Source: an uncultured Thalassotalea sp. (lineage in GTDB: Bacteria > Pseudomonadota > Gammaproteobacteria > Enterobacterales > Alteromonadaceae). Taken from it: 64,000 bases of DNA. The stretch spans positions 345,304 through 409,303 of the forward strand of contig CANLNK010000002.1 in assembly GCA_947492575.1 (NCBI GenBank), given 5' to 3'. Positions 54,872 to 63,876 of the stretch are shown piece by piece. The first letter of the stretch is position 1; each line of letters begins with the position of its first letter. The position numbers and the translations under genes are program-made. The notes under the pieces were generated by a model. The model ran no database searches, had not been told where the DNA came from, and saw only the letters and a program-made list of their open reading frames with translations.

Positions 54872-55384
54872 ATGAAGTTTTCCTCGTTCAATCGCACTAC
54901 ACACAAATGGGCAAGTATTATCATCGCATTACCGTTGCTATTGATTATCGTAACGGGCATTTTGCTGCTCGTGAGAAAAGAGTTTGCGGTACTGCAGCCA
55001 CCGACACAAAAAGGTGTGGCGCTGGTACCTAACATTAGCTTCGAACATATTCTTAAGCAGACCGCTTCTGTCGAACAAGCCAACGTGAAGTCGTGGGGTG
55101 ATATCGACAGGCTCGATGTCAGGCCAAGCAAAGGTGTTATCAAGGTTCGTACAAATAACGCTTGGGAAATTCAACTTGATGGTGAAACGGGCGAGATACT
55201 GCAAGTTGCGAAGCGTAATTCCGACTTTATAGAGAGCCTGCACGATGGTACATTTTTCCACAAGCTCGCAAACTTATGGCTGATGCTGCCAGTTGGCATT
55301 GCATTACTCTTATTGTGGTTAACTGGTTTGTACTTGTTTTGTTTACCTTATGTGAAAAAGTGGCAACGTAACAAAAAATACTAA
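54872..55384 (+). CDS. PepSY-associated membrane protein
   Basis: 170 residues from the ATG at 54872, with CAGGAG 5 bases upstream; the frame is open from 54845. The motif FNRTTHKWASIIIALPLLL leads into helix 1, then a PepSY-like periplasmic region (WEIQLDGETGEILQV, ESLHDGTFF), then a C-terminal helix. It is a short two-helix form of the PepSY-TM family, often linked to iron or redox functions. It is coupled to the following binding-protein gene (TAATG). Confidence 0.85.
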   Translation: MKFSSFNRTTHKWASIIIALPLLLIIVTGILLLVRKEFAVLQPPTQKGVALVPNISFEHILKQTASVEQANVKSWGDIDRLDVRPSKGVIKVRTNNAWEIQLDGETGEILQVAKRNSDFIESLHDGTFFHKLANLWLMLPVGIALLLLWLTGLYLFCLPYVKKWQRNKKY

Positions 55385-56130
55385 TGAAACAGCTGTTATC
55401 AATCATTACCTGTGTATTACTTTTGCAATGGTCAGCAATCACGTCTGCACACCAAGTGCGTGTAGTCGGTGAACACTTGATCCCATTTCAAGGTGTTGTA
55501 AATGGTAATGTTGAAGGATTAGCTATCGATCTTACCCGCGCACTGATTGAACAAACCCGTGTTGATGCAAGTTTTGAAATTTATCCTTGGGCGCGCGCTT
55601 ATTCCGACGCTCAACGTTTTCCAAATATACTTTTGCTCTCCATTTCGCGCACGCCCGAGCGTGAAAATAAATTTAAGTGGATCGGACAAGTCGTAAAGTC
55701 CAAAGTGACTTATTGGCGGCTAAAAGAAAGAAGCGACATTACAGGACCTTTGAGCCCGGCTAAACTAAGTAACCTCACCATTGGTGTGCAAAGAGATGCG
55801 GTATATCACGAGTACCTGCAAAAACACCTTCCCAACACAAAGAATTTGGCCCTAACGACAACCAACGCACAAGCAATAAAAATGCTCTTTGCAGGACGCA
55901 TCGACATCATGATGAGTAATGAAGTGACATTTAAGCAGCGTGCTGTTGAACTTGGCTTAGACCCCAACAAGCTAGAAAAAGTAAATACAGAGACAAACCT
56001 CTATTCAACACTTTATTTAGCTTTTTCAAAACAAACCCCAGATGAATTGGTTACCTTGTTTCAAAATACCTACAAAGTCCTAAATGAGGAACAGGTAATC
56101 GATGAAATACGGCAACATTGGTTGCCCTAA
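55384..56130 (+). CDS. solitary periplasmic solute-binding protein (family 3-like)
   Basis: 248 residues with a signal peptide (ending TSAHQ). It is a family-3-type binding fold with IYPWARAYSDAQ, LLSISRTPERENKFKWIGQV and MLFAGRIDIMMSNEV. It is paralogous to the protein at 20887-21660. It overlaps the PepSY gene by one base; no permease adjoins. It may be a sensor or scavenging component. Ligand unknown. Confidence 0.82.
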   Translation: MKQLLSIITCVLLLQWSAITSAHQVRVVGEHLIPFQGVVNGNVEGLAIDLTRALIEQTRVDASFEIYPWARAYSDAQRFPNILLLSISRTPERENKFKWIGQVVKSKVTYWRLKERSDITGPLSPAKLSNLTIGVQRDAVYHEYLQKHLPNTKNLALTTTNAQAIKMLFAGRIDIMMSNEVTFKQRAVELGLDPNKLEKVNTETNLYSTLYLAFSKQTPDELVTLFQNTYKVLNEEQVIDEIRQHWLP

Positions 56131-56229
56131 TTGCACGCGCGTGTTAGCTTGCTATTGGGTATAAAATAAATCGCAAACCCATTTATTTTCCCCAGAATAA
56201 AGTATTCCCCAATAAGTATTTCCAAGCAC

Positions 56230-57261
56230 ATGACAACAAAGAAACCGTGGACACTAAAAAGCATCGCTAAAGAGCTTGGTGTATCAAACGCAACCGTATC
56301 AAACGCATTTAATCGACCTGATCAGCTATCAGAAAAACGTCGAAACGAAATTCTGGCGTCTTGTAAGAAACTTGGTTATTCGGGCCCAAACAAAGCTGCC
56401 CAATCGCTACGCAGAGGTAAATCAGACATTGTCGCTTTAGTACTGCCAGACAGTGTCGAATATATGGTGTCAGATCCTGTTGCAAGTAAGTTTATGAAGG
56501 GAGTTTCTTCCATTCTTGAACGCAATCAAGTTAATCTCCTGCTTTTTTCGGGACAAGCGGATAATTTGAGTGCCGTTTCAGATTTTGTTGATGGTTTTAT
56601 ATGTTACGGTAGTCCCCGAAACACCTCGCTTATCGATGAGTTGAAAAACAGCCCGAAAAAAGTAGTCACTGTCGATTTTGATATCGACCGCAATGCATCA
56701 GTGAATGTAGATAATGAGCAAGCGGCTTATGAAATTGCGAAAAAAGCGCTCAGAACCAGCGACGATAAAGTAGCAGTGCTTGGCTTACGTTTATTAGATA
56801 CCAAGTTAACTTGCCGCGTTTACGACACCCCTGATTACAGCCTGCAATGTTCGATCGCACATAAACGACTAAATGGCTATCGCAGAGCCATCGCCGAAGC
56901 ACAAATCTGCTTACCCAGTGATCGTGTATGGAATATTCCTGAAAGTAGTGAAAAATTTGCCAACATTGCTGCAAAAGAAGCACTCCAAAGCGCACCAAGA
57001 CCAAATGTATTACTATGTATGAGTGATCTTATCGCCATTAGTGCTATACAAGAAGCGAACAGACTCGGGCTAAAAGTACCTGAAGACGTGCGTATTGTCG
57101 GTTTTGATGGTATTGACGAAGCAAGGCGCATTACCCCTCGTTTAACGACTATTCATCAAAATAGTGAAGAAAAAGGCGTAAAAGCAGCGCAGCTATTCCT
57201 CGACAGTGCTAAACATGCCGAGCTAATTCCTTACACGCTAATTGAGGGCAATAGCTGCTAA
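56230..57261 (+). CDS. LacI-family regulator of the sucrose locus
   Basis: 343 residues. The N-terminal helix-turn-helix is TLKSIAKELGVSNATVSNAF, followed by hinge and core domain (VRIVGFDGIDEA, LLCMSDLIAISAIQEA). It is convergent with the sucrose phosphorylase gene. Two palindromes sharing a TCTTAATCGATTAAGA core stand before the phosphorylase and the TonB receptor and are its probable operators. An insert TRLTCRV...YSLQCS with two Cys in the core domain is unusual and might be redox active. Confidence 0.88.
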   Translation: MTTKKPWTLKSIAKELGVSNATVSNAFNRPDQLSEKRRNEILASCKKLGYSGPNKAAQSLRRGKSDIVALVLPDSVEYMVSDPVASKFMKGVSSILERNQVNLLLFSGQADNLSAVSDFVDGFICYGSPRNTSLIDELKNSPKKVVTVDFDIDRNASVNVDNEQAAYEIAKKALRTSDDKVAVLGLRLLDTKLTCRVYDTPDYSLQCSIAHKRLNGYRRAIAEAQICLPSDRVWNIPESSEKFANIAAKEALQSAPRPNVLLCMSDLIAISAIQEANRLGLKVPEDVRIVGFDGIDEARRITPRLTTIHQNSEEKGVKAAQLFLDSAKHAELIPYTLIEGNSC

Positions 57262-57280
57262 CCATTTCCCTTAAAGCAAA

Positions 57281-57310
57281 AAAAAGCACAAGAAAACTTG
57301 TGCTTTGTTC
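57281..57310. terminator. terminator between convergent lacI-type and phosphorylase genes
   Basis: AAAGCACAAG-AAAA-CTTGTGCTTT with A runs on the left and T on the right. It serves the regulator on plus and the phosphorylase (stop at 57328) on minus. Confidence 0.85.
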
Positions 57311-57327
57311 AATTTACTAGGTGACGT

Positions 57328-58803
57328 TTAAGCGTCAGTGAGTAATGATTTTAAGTCCATTGTTTTAATCGTATCGCCAGACGTCAATTCAACAACGGCT
57401 TGTTCTGCAACTAAATCAAGATTAAGTTGCGCCTGATTTTCACCATTTACCCAAGTAAGCTTTAGTTGTTCGCCTTGGCCGTTCAAAGAGAAATCTCCGG
57501 CAAAAGCATCACTTTCATTGCGTAACTTGATTAACGTAGACAATGCTTTTACCACTGTTTTTTGTTGCGCTTTTTCAACATCACCAACGGACAAGTAAGG
57601 ACGGTTAATATCACGACCGACATTCGAGCTCGCCAGTAACGCCATATCATTTTCTTGCGCTAACATACCGCCGTAATAAACTTGCGGCGTACCTGGGGCA
57701 AAAAATTGAATAGCGCGAGCAACCAAGTAATTAAAATCATCTTTTGCCAGTGCATCGTAATAGGTGCAATTTACTTGGTATAAATCGACGTTACTCGCTG
57801 CAGCCCCTGTTGCCTTCTTACTTTGTTGATCGCTATTGATATGAATTTGCTCAACAAGTTGATCAATTTCGTTATCAGATAGCAAGCCAGGCTTACCATC
57901 CATAGGACCAACATCGATAATGCCAATGCCATCATGCGTATCAAGTACCGTGATACAATTACGCGGAGAAATGCTCAACCACTTAACCAGTGCATCAACG
58001 TCTTTAGTAAACAAGCTGTGTAAAATTAGCGGTGGTAATGCAAAATCATAAACTTGGTCAACACGCTTTGCTATTTCGATTTGCGTTTGATAGTAAGAGT
58101 GAATTTCAACTAAAGTTTTAATACCTAGCTTGTTCGCTTGTACCGATAAATCATCGATGAAATCGAAAGTTTCTTCTAACATAAAACAGTTCGTGCCAGC
58201 TTTTTTAATGGCATAGCCCGCAGCATCTAAGCGAATAATACTGACATTGCTTTCAGCAAATGTAGTTAATATGCTATCTAAGTATTTTTTGCCAGCCGCA
58301 GAATTTACATCGATATCAATTTGATTTTCAGTAAACGTGGTCCAAAAGTCTCTCTTCGTTCCATCAGCTAAGGTGTATTCCGTGAAACAGCTTCCTGGAC
58401 GCGGTCGGTAAATTTTTTGCTGTTCCTCGGCTGACATACCGTCTGGAAAAACGCTATCACGTGTAAGAAATAAGTCCCAGTATGCAGACTCTTTCCCTCT
58501 TGCTAAGACGTCTTTAAATTCAGCCGACTGCGCAGACATATGATTGACAATCAAATCCGCCATCACATCGTACTCTTGGCCGAGTTGCTTTATATCTTGC
58601 CATGTACCCAAGCGACTATCGACAGCCGTATGATCAATCGGGTCAAAACCAGCATCACTTCCATCAATAGGGTAATAAAACGGCAACAAGTGCACGCCAG
58701 AGAAAAGATCAGTGAGTTGGTTGTTGAGCAGAGAGTTCAGCCCTTTAACATCTGACCCTGTTAATCTATCGACGTAGGTAATCAGTTGTACATTGTTTTT
58801 CAT
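57328..58803 (-). CDS. sucrose phosphorylase (GH13_18)
   Basis: 491 residues closely following sucrose phosphorylases: VQLITYVDRLTG, GVHLLPFYYPIDGSDAGFDP, IDHTAVDSRLGTW. The nucleophile is D193 (RLDAAGYA), the acid/base is E233 (LVEIHSYY), and the stabilising Asp lies in VLDTHDGIGI. It converts sucrose and phosphate to glucose-1-phosphate and fructose in the cytoplasm, as there is no signal peptide. An operator-like palindrome lies 29 bases upstream. It is divergent from the permease gene. Confidence 0.92.
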   Translation of the reverse strand: MKNNVQLITYVDRLTGSDVKGLNSLLNNQLTDLFSGVHLLPFYYPIDGSDAGFDPIDHTAVDSRLGTWQDIKQLGQEYDVMADLIVNHMSAQSAEFKDVLARGKESAYWDLFLTRDSVFPDGMSAEEQQKIYRPRPGSCFTEYTLADGTKRDFWTTFTENQIDIDVNSAAGKKYLDSILTTFAESNVSIIRLDAAGYAIKKAGTNCFMLEETFDFIDDLSVQANKLGIKTLVEIHSYYQTQIEIAKRVDQVYDFALPPLILHSLFTKDVDALVKWLSISPRNCITVLDTHDGIGIIDVGPMDGKPGLLSDNEIDQLVEQIHINSDQQSKKATGAAASNVDLYQVNCTYYDALAKDDFNYLVARAIQFFAPGTPQVYYGGMLAQENDMALLASSNVGRDINRPYLSVGDVEKAQQKTVVKALSTLIKLRNESDAFAGDFSLNGQGEQLKLTWVNGENQAQLNLDLVAEQAVVELTSGDTIKTMDLKSLLTDA

Positions 58804-58831
58804 AGGAGCCTCAAATTTATTTCAAGGTTGA

Positions 58832-58849
58832 ATCTTAATCGATTAAGAT
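58832..58849. promoter_or_regulatory. LacI-type operator before the sucrose phosphorylase gene
   Basis: ATCTTAATCGATTAAGAT, a perfect 18-bp palindrome 29-46 bases upstream of the phosphorylase start and 149 bases before the permease start. Its core recurs at 60328-60361. Confidence 0.85.
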
Positions 58850-58997
58850 ATATATTCAACTACAATCCTAGGTATTTCAATAAAAATTTTAGTTTTAAAT
58901 CTACAATTGGAATGTTCTAGCAGCTAACTAATTAAAAACGAGAGTAAAATAATAATAATCACTCTTGAAGATAAACGGCAGTCGGGGGAATTTATTT

Positions 58998-60227
58998 ATG
59001 CAGCAAACAGGTAGCAGTGTAGAACACGCTTCACTAGTAAGAATTAAATGGCTGACTTACATGATGTTTTTTGTTTTCGCAATGACATCTGATGCCGTAG
59101 GCGTGATCATTCCGGAATTAATCAAAACCTACGACTTGAGCCTCACTCAAGCCAGTGCCTTCCACTATATTCCCATGATATTTATCGCTATCAGCGGCCT
59201 ATTCCTTGGTTATCTCGCTGATAAACTAGGGAGAAAAATCACCATAGTGATTGGCTTGTGCTTATTCTCAATCGCGTGCTTCCTTTTTGCTCTGGGTAGC
59301 TCTTTCCTCTACTTCCTGTGTCTACTAGCCGTTGTCGGGCTTGCTATTGGATTGTTTAAGACAGGCGCTTTAGCACTTATTGGCGACATATCTCAATCGA
59401 GTAAAGATCACACAGTAACCATGAATAATGTCGAGGGTTTCTTCGGCGTAGGGGCAATTGTTGGTCCAGCTATTGTTAGCTACCTCTTGACGTCTGGCGT
59501 TTCTTGGACATATTTATACTTCGCCGCAGGCGCCCTTTGTGTGCTGCTGTGCCTTAGTGCATGGAAAACAGAATACCCTGTTAAGCAAAAGCAAGCACAT
59601 GAACCTATCAGCTTAAAAGCATCGTTAAAGTTGATGAAAGACCCATACGCCGCAGGCTTTTCACTCGCCATTGGCCTTTATGTAGCTACAGAAGTGGCCA
59701 TTTATGTTTGGATGCCAACGCTGTTACTCGACTACGAAGGCTCTTTCGTTTGGCTGGCAACCTACGCGTTAACCATTTTCTTTGTCTTAAGAGCCGGAGG
59801 TCGCTTCTTCGGAGCTTGGATGCTTAAGCATTTTAGATGGCAGCACGTAATCTTCTGGTTTTCGCTAGCGGTGTTTCTTTGTTACTTGGGTACTGCAATT
59901 TATGGTGTGAAAGCCGCTGTAATTTTGCTGCCACTTTCAGGCTTGTTCATGTCTATTATATATCCAACCTTAAACTCAAAAGGGATCAGCTGTTTTTCAT
60001 TGTCAAAACACGGTGCAGTTGCCGGTGTATTGCTCTTTTTCACGGCTTTCTCAGCCGCGGTAGCCCCTTTATTAATGGGTATAGTCAGTGATGCCTTTGG
60101 CCATGTATCCTACGGCTTCTACCTAGCCACAGGGTTCGCAGCAATTCTTGCATTTTTGGCCGCGTATAACTTGATTTTCGACCCATCGAAAGAAGCTATT
60201 TTGAAACAAGAAACTGATACCTTGTAA
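58998..60227 (+). CDS. MFS permease of the sucrose locus
   Basis: About 409 residues from the ATG at 58998, preceded by GGGGGA; an in-frame start at 58965 has no such site. About 12 membrane helices, with the MFS loop LADKLGRKITIVIG. By context it imports sucrose, or a sucrose-like disaccharide, across the inner membrane unmodified for the phosphorylase. It is not a recognised LacY/CscB sequence, so the substrate is inferred from neighbours. The TonB receptor follows with its own operator. Confidence 0.85.
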   Translation: MQQTGSSVEHASLVRIKWLTYMMFFVFAMTSDAVGVIIPELIKTYDLSLTQASAFHYIPMIFIAISGLFLGYLADKLGRKITIVIGLCLFSIACFLFALGSSFLYFLCLLAVVGLAIGLFKTGALALIGDISQSSKDHTVTMNNVEGFFGVGAIVGPAIVSYLLTSGVSWTYLYFAAGALCVLLCLSAWKTEYPVKQKQAHEPISLKASLKLMKDPYAAGFSLAIGLYVATEVAIYVWMPTLLLDYEGSFVWLATYALTIFFVLRAGGRFFGAWMLKHFRWQHVIFWFSLAVFLCYLGTAIYGVKAAVILLPLSGLFMSIIYPTLNSKGISCFSLSKHGAVAGVLLFFTAFSAAVAPLLMGIVSDAFGHVSYGFYLATGFAAILAFLAAYNLIFDPSKEAILKQETDTL

Positions 60228-60327
60228 CTCGTTAAAATTTCTAAAGAAGCTAATAACTTCTCAAAAATAGAATAATAAAAAAAGCAACAAAATAACAATT
60301 AGTGCTTGCAAAGCGAACAATTTTGAC

Positions 60328-60361
60328 TTTAAATCATCTTAATCGATTAAGATGATTTAAA
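60328..60361. promoter_or_regulatory. 34-bp perfect palindrome, operator before the sucrose TonB receptor
   Basis: A perfect 34-bp palindrome centred between 60344 and 60345, with core TCTTAATCGATTAAGA identical to the site at 58832-58849. It lies 73 bases upstream of the receptor start. The extra symmetric arms, beyond the 18-bp core, may raise affinity or form a hairpin that also ends permease transcription. Confidence 0.88.
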
Positions 60362-60433
60362 ACTAGAAAGTGATAACACAATAATGCAAAGCGTTTTAAA
60401 TACGCTATAAAGATTACAAAACGGGGTGAGAAC

Positions 60434-62833
60434 ATGACAAAAGTAAATTCAACGAAATTTATCTTGAGTGCATTAGCAATTGCAGTTTCGACCAGCTTGA
60501 GTGCTGCAGAAACAGCTGAAGAGAATGCCCAAGAAACCAAGGGAATCGACTTTGAAACAATTGTCGTTACAGGTGTTGCTAAAGGTACATCAGTAATGTC
60601 TTCAAGTGTTTCAGTGAGCAGCTTCAATGCTTCCCAGTTAGAAGCAACTACACCAAGAACAACTGCAGAAGCTTTCCGCGCTATCCCAGGGATTCGTTCA
60701 GAGTCTACAGGTGGTGATGGCAACGCTAACATTGCTGTACGCGGTTTACCTGTCGCTTCTGGCGGTGCAAAATTCTTACAACTACAAGAAGACGGCCTAC
60801 CGATTTTACAATTTGGCGACATTGCCTTTGGTAATGCCGATATTTTCCTTCGTTTAGACAACACCATGGAACGTGTTGAGTCGATTCGTGGTGGCTCTGC
60901 TTCGACAGCCGCAAGCAATGCACCGGGCGGTATTATTAACATCATCAGTAAAACAAGTGGTGATGACTCTGGTAGCATCGCAACAACCTTTGGCTTAGAT
61001 TACGACAGCCTGCGCACAGATTTCGAATACGGTGGTGAAATTAACGATAGCATGTACTTTCATATCGGTGGCTTCTACCGCCAAGGCGAAGGTACGCGTG
61101 AAGCTGGTTACACTGCCAACAAAGGCGGTCAGATCAAAGCTAACCTAACCAAAGAATTCGACGACGGTTACGTACGTCTTTACTACAAACACCTAAATGA
61201 CAAAACTGCGGCTTATTTGCCGATGCCGATGAAGGCAGATGGCAGCTCAGTTGCTGGATTTGATTCTAACTCTGATACACCACATTCAGCTTACTTTTTA
61301 TCAACAGTGTCTTTAGACGCAGATGGCAACATTCGCCGCGGTGACATTCGCGATGGAATGAACCCTGAAGTTGACTCTATCGGCTTCGAAGCTGTATTTG
61401 ATCTTGGCAACAACTGGTCTGTTGAAAACCGTTTCCGTTTCTCGAGTGTCAGCGGTAAGTTCAACTCTCCATTCCCTGCTGAAGTTGGCGATGCCACCAG
61501 CATTGCTGAAAGTATTGCTGGCGACGGCGCACAATTAAGCTACGCAAATGGCCCACAGGCTGGTCAGCAATTCGCTGGTGAAAACATTATGCGAATCCAC
61601 ACATTTGACGTAGAAATGAATAACTTTGATTCCTATGTTAATGATTTGAAGCTAACTAAGACTATCGACAACACTAACGTCACTTTTGGTTACTACAAAG
61701 CATCACAGAACATTAGCATGTCGTGGTTCTGGAACTCGTATTTAATGGAGCTTAAAGGTGACAACGCGGCACTTTTAGACGTAACAGCAGCCGACGGCAC
61801 CAGCTATTCAGATAATGGCCTTTACGCTTACGGTCAACCATACTGGGGCAACTGTTGTACACGTAACTACGATACAGACTACGACATCAGTGCGCCTTAC
61901 CTAGCCGTATCTTCAACTTTTGATAAATTAATTGTTGATGTTAGCGTTCGTCATGACAGCGGCAACGCTAACGGCTACTACGCAGGTGCGGTAACATCAA
62001 GCGTCGATATGAACAACGATGGTGTGATTTCACAACCAGAGTTAAGCGTTACTGCAGTTGATAATGCAAATCCATCACCGGTTAATTACGATTGGAGCTA
62101 CACTTCATACTCACTAGGTGCTAACTACCAGTTTAACAACGACCTAGCGATGTTCGGTCGCCTGAGTCACGGTGGCCGTGCAAATGCCGACCGTCTGTTA
62201 TTTGGTAAAGTGAATGCTGACGGCTCTGTCGCAAAACAAGATGCAGTTGATGAAGTAGACCAGTTAGAAATTGGTGTTAAATACCGTTACGAAAACTTGT
62301 CGTTGTTCGCAACTTTGTTCAATGCTGAAACAGAAGAGCAAAACTTCGAAGCAACTAGTCAGCGATTCTTTGATCGCAAATATGAAGCGACAGGCATCGA
62401 GTTAGAATCTACATATTTTATTGGCGATTTTGATATTCGCGCAAACGTAACGTGGACAGATGCGGAAATTAGTAAAGATGCAATTAATCCAGATGTCGTA
62501 GGCAACACGCCACGTCGTCAAGCAGACTTCGTTTACTCACTTATCACTCGCTATAACTTTGACAAGGGCTCTGCGGGCTTAAGCTTCATTGGTACTACAG
62601 ACGCTTACGCACAAGATAACAATGACCTAGAATTTGACGGCTACACGCAAGTTAACGCGTTTGCTTCATACATGTTATCAGATAGCTTTAGCGTATCACT
62701 TAACGTGAACAACTTGTTTGATACTGTTGGTATTACGGAAGCCGAGGAAGGTTCTATTCCTGGCAACGGTATTATTCGCGCTCGCACAATTAATGGCAGA
62801 ACAGCAAGCATGACACTTAGATACGATTTCTAA
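60434..62833 (+). CDS. TonB-dependent receptor of the sucrose locus
   Basis: 799 residues. Signal peptide (ending SLSAAE), TonB-box-like ETIVVTG, plug (TTAEAFRAIPGIRSEST, IAVRGLPVASGG, then RVESIRGGSAST), and beta-barrel ending MTLRYDF. Start with GGGGTGAG upstream. Codon use suggests high expression. By operator and neighbours it should take up sucrose or a related sugar across the outer membrane. It has its own terminator, with fructokinase beyond it. Confidence 0.9.
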   Translation: MTKVNSTKFILSALAIAVSTSLSAAETAEENAQETKGIDFETIVVTGVAKGTSVMSSSVSVSSFNASQLEATTPRTTAEAFRAIPGIRSESTGGDGNANIAVRGLPVASGGAKFLQLQEDGLPILQFGDIAFGNADIFLRLDNTMERVESIRGGSASTAASNAPGGIINIISKTSGDDSGSIATTFGLDYDSLRTDFEYGGEINDSMYFHIGGFYRQGEGTREAGYTANKGGQIKANLTKEFDDGYVRLYYKHLNDKTAAYLPMPMKADGSSVAGFDSNSDTPHSAYFLSTVSLDADGNIRRGDIRDGMNPEVDSIGFEAVFDLGNNWSVENRFRFSSVSGKFNSPFPAEVGDATSIAESIAGDGAQLSYANGPQAGQQFAGENIMRIHTFDVEMNNFDSYVNDLKLTKTIDNTNVTFGYYKASQNISMSWFWNSYLMELKGDNAALLDVTAADGTSYSDNGLYAYGQPYWGNCCTRNYDTDYDISAPYLAVSSTFDKLIVDVSVRHDSGNANGYYAGAVTSSVDMNNDGVISQPELSVTAVDNANPSPVNYDWSYTSYSLGANYQFNNDLAMFGRLSHGGRANADRLLFGKVNADGSVAKQDAVDEVDQLEIGVKYRYENLSLFATLFNAETEEQNFEATSQRFFDRKYEATGIELESTYFIGDFDIRANVTWTDAEISKDAINPDVVGNTPRRQADFVYSLITRYNFDKGSAGLSFIGTTDAYAQDNNDLEFDGYTQVNAFASYMLSDSFSVSLNVNNLFDTVGITEAEEGSIPGNGIIRARTINGRTASMTLRYDF

Positions 62834-62862
62834 GTTCAAAGTTGTTCAGCTTTTAGATTAAC

Positions 62863-62887
62863 AAGCCCATTTCGGTGGGCTTTTTTT
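62863..62887 (+). terminator. rho-independent terminator/attenuator before fructokinase
   Basis: AAGCCCA-N6-TGGGCTT followed by T7, 29 bases after the receptor stop and only 14 bases before the fructokinase start. It could set a lower expression level of the kinase by partial read-through. Confidence 0.85.
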
Positions 62888-62900
62888 ATAAGGTTTTTTT

Positions 62901-63851
62901 ATGGCTGCTTTATTAAGTTTTGGCGAAGTACTGATTGACTTTATTCCTGCAGACAGCAAAAGCAATCAATACCTTCCAATGGCAGGTGGTGCGCCTGCTA
63001 ATGTTGCTGTAGCTTATGCAAAACTGGGTGGTAAAAGCTATTTTTCAGGTGGCATTAGCAAAGATAACTTTGGCAACTTCCTGACAACGTCACTAGAAAC
63101 AGAAGGCGTAGACCTTAGCTATGTCGAGCACACCGAAACCCACAACACGGCACTTGTGCTTGTCAGTTTAGATAGCGAAGGTGAACGCTCGTTTAATTTT
63201 TATCGACATAACACTGCTGACTTAGCCATGTCTAAATCAGCAATTGATAAGATTGATTTCACACAAATCCAGACCTTTCACTTCTGTTCAAACACACTTA
63301 CCCATGCAGAATTAAACACCACTACCCTGCACGCATTGGCCTGTGCTCGCACAAATGGTGTCACAATAAGTTTTGACGTTAATTTACGTCAGCAATTGTG
63401 GCCTGAGCTTAAGGATTTGCTTTCTCGTGTAGAGGCCTGCCTTGCACAAAGTGACATAGTGAAACTAAGCAAGGAAGAAGCTGATTACTTAGCGAATATG
63501 AAAGGCATGGCCTACAACGAGTACCTGCAGCACATTTTAGCGATGGGAGTTAGATTGATAGTTGTCACTGACGGCCCTAATGCCGTTCAGGTGTTAACTA
63601 AAAAAGACAATACCGTGATTGATGTGCCACGAATAACGCCAGTTGACACAACAGCAGCCGGCGATAGCTTTATTGCAGGGTTTCTGTTCGCATTGAATAC
63701 GAGTAGCGACAAGCCACTAAACGATAAATTAGCCTCGCTAGAGTCCATTGAGCACAGCGTTTCATTTGCGAGTCGATGCGGCGCATACACGTGCCAACAA
63801 AAAGGCGCTTTCGCTGCATTGCCAAGCGCCAGCGATCTCGCTGACGCTTAA
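62901..63851 (+). CDS. fructokinase (PfkB family)
   Basis: 316 residues. The PfkB signature near the N-terminus (GGAPANVAVAYAKLGGKSYF) and the C-terminal anion-hole motif PVDTTAAGDSFIAGF with catalytic Asp255 are present. The usual Gly in DTTGAGD is Ala here. The product of sucrose phosphorolysis, fructose, would be converted to fructose-6-phosphate. The ribosome site is poor and overlaps the terminator tract, suggesting read-through control. Confidence 0.9.
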   Translation: MAALLSFGEVLIDFIPADSKSNQYLPMAGGAPANVAVAYAKLGGKSYFSGGISKDNFGNFLTTSLETEGVDLSYVEHTETHNTALVLVSLDSEGERSFNFYRHNTADLAMSKSAIDKIDFTQIQTFHFCSNTLTHAELNTTTLHALACARTNGVTISFDVNLRQQLWPELKDLLSRVEACLAQSDIVKLSKEEADYLANMKGMAYNEYLQHILAMGVRLIVVTDGPNAVQVLTKKDNTVIDVPRITPVDTTAAGDSFIAGFLFALNTSSDKPLNDKLASLESIEHSVSFASRCGAYTCQQKGAFAALPSASDLADA

Positions 63852-63876
63852 AAACTAACTAGCGTGGGCCAGTTAA

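Noticed and set aside
60334..60978. 214-residue minus-strand frame opposite the sucrose TonB receptor
   Set aside because: Antisense shadow produced by the receptor's codon bias; it also covers the operator.
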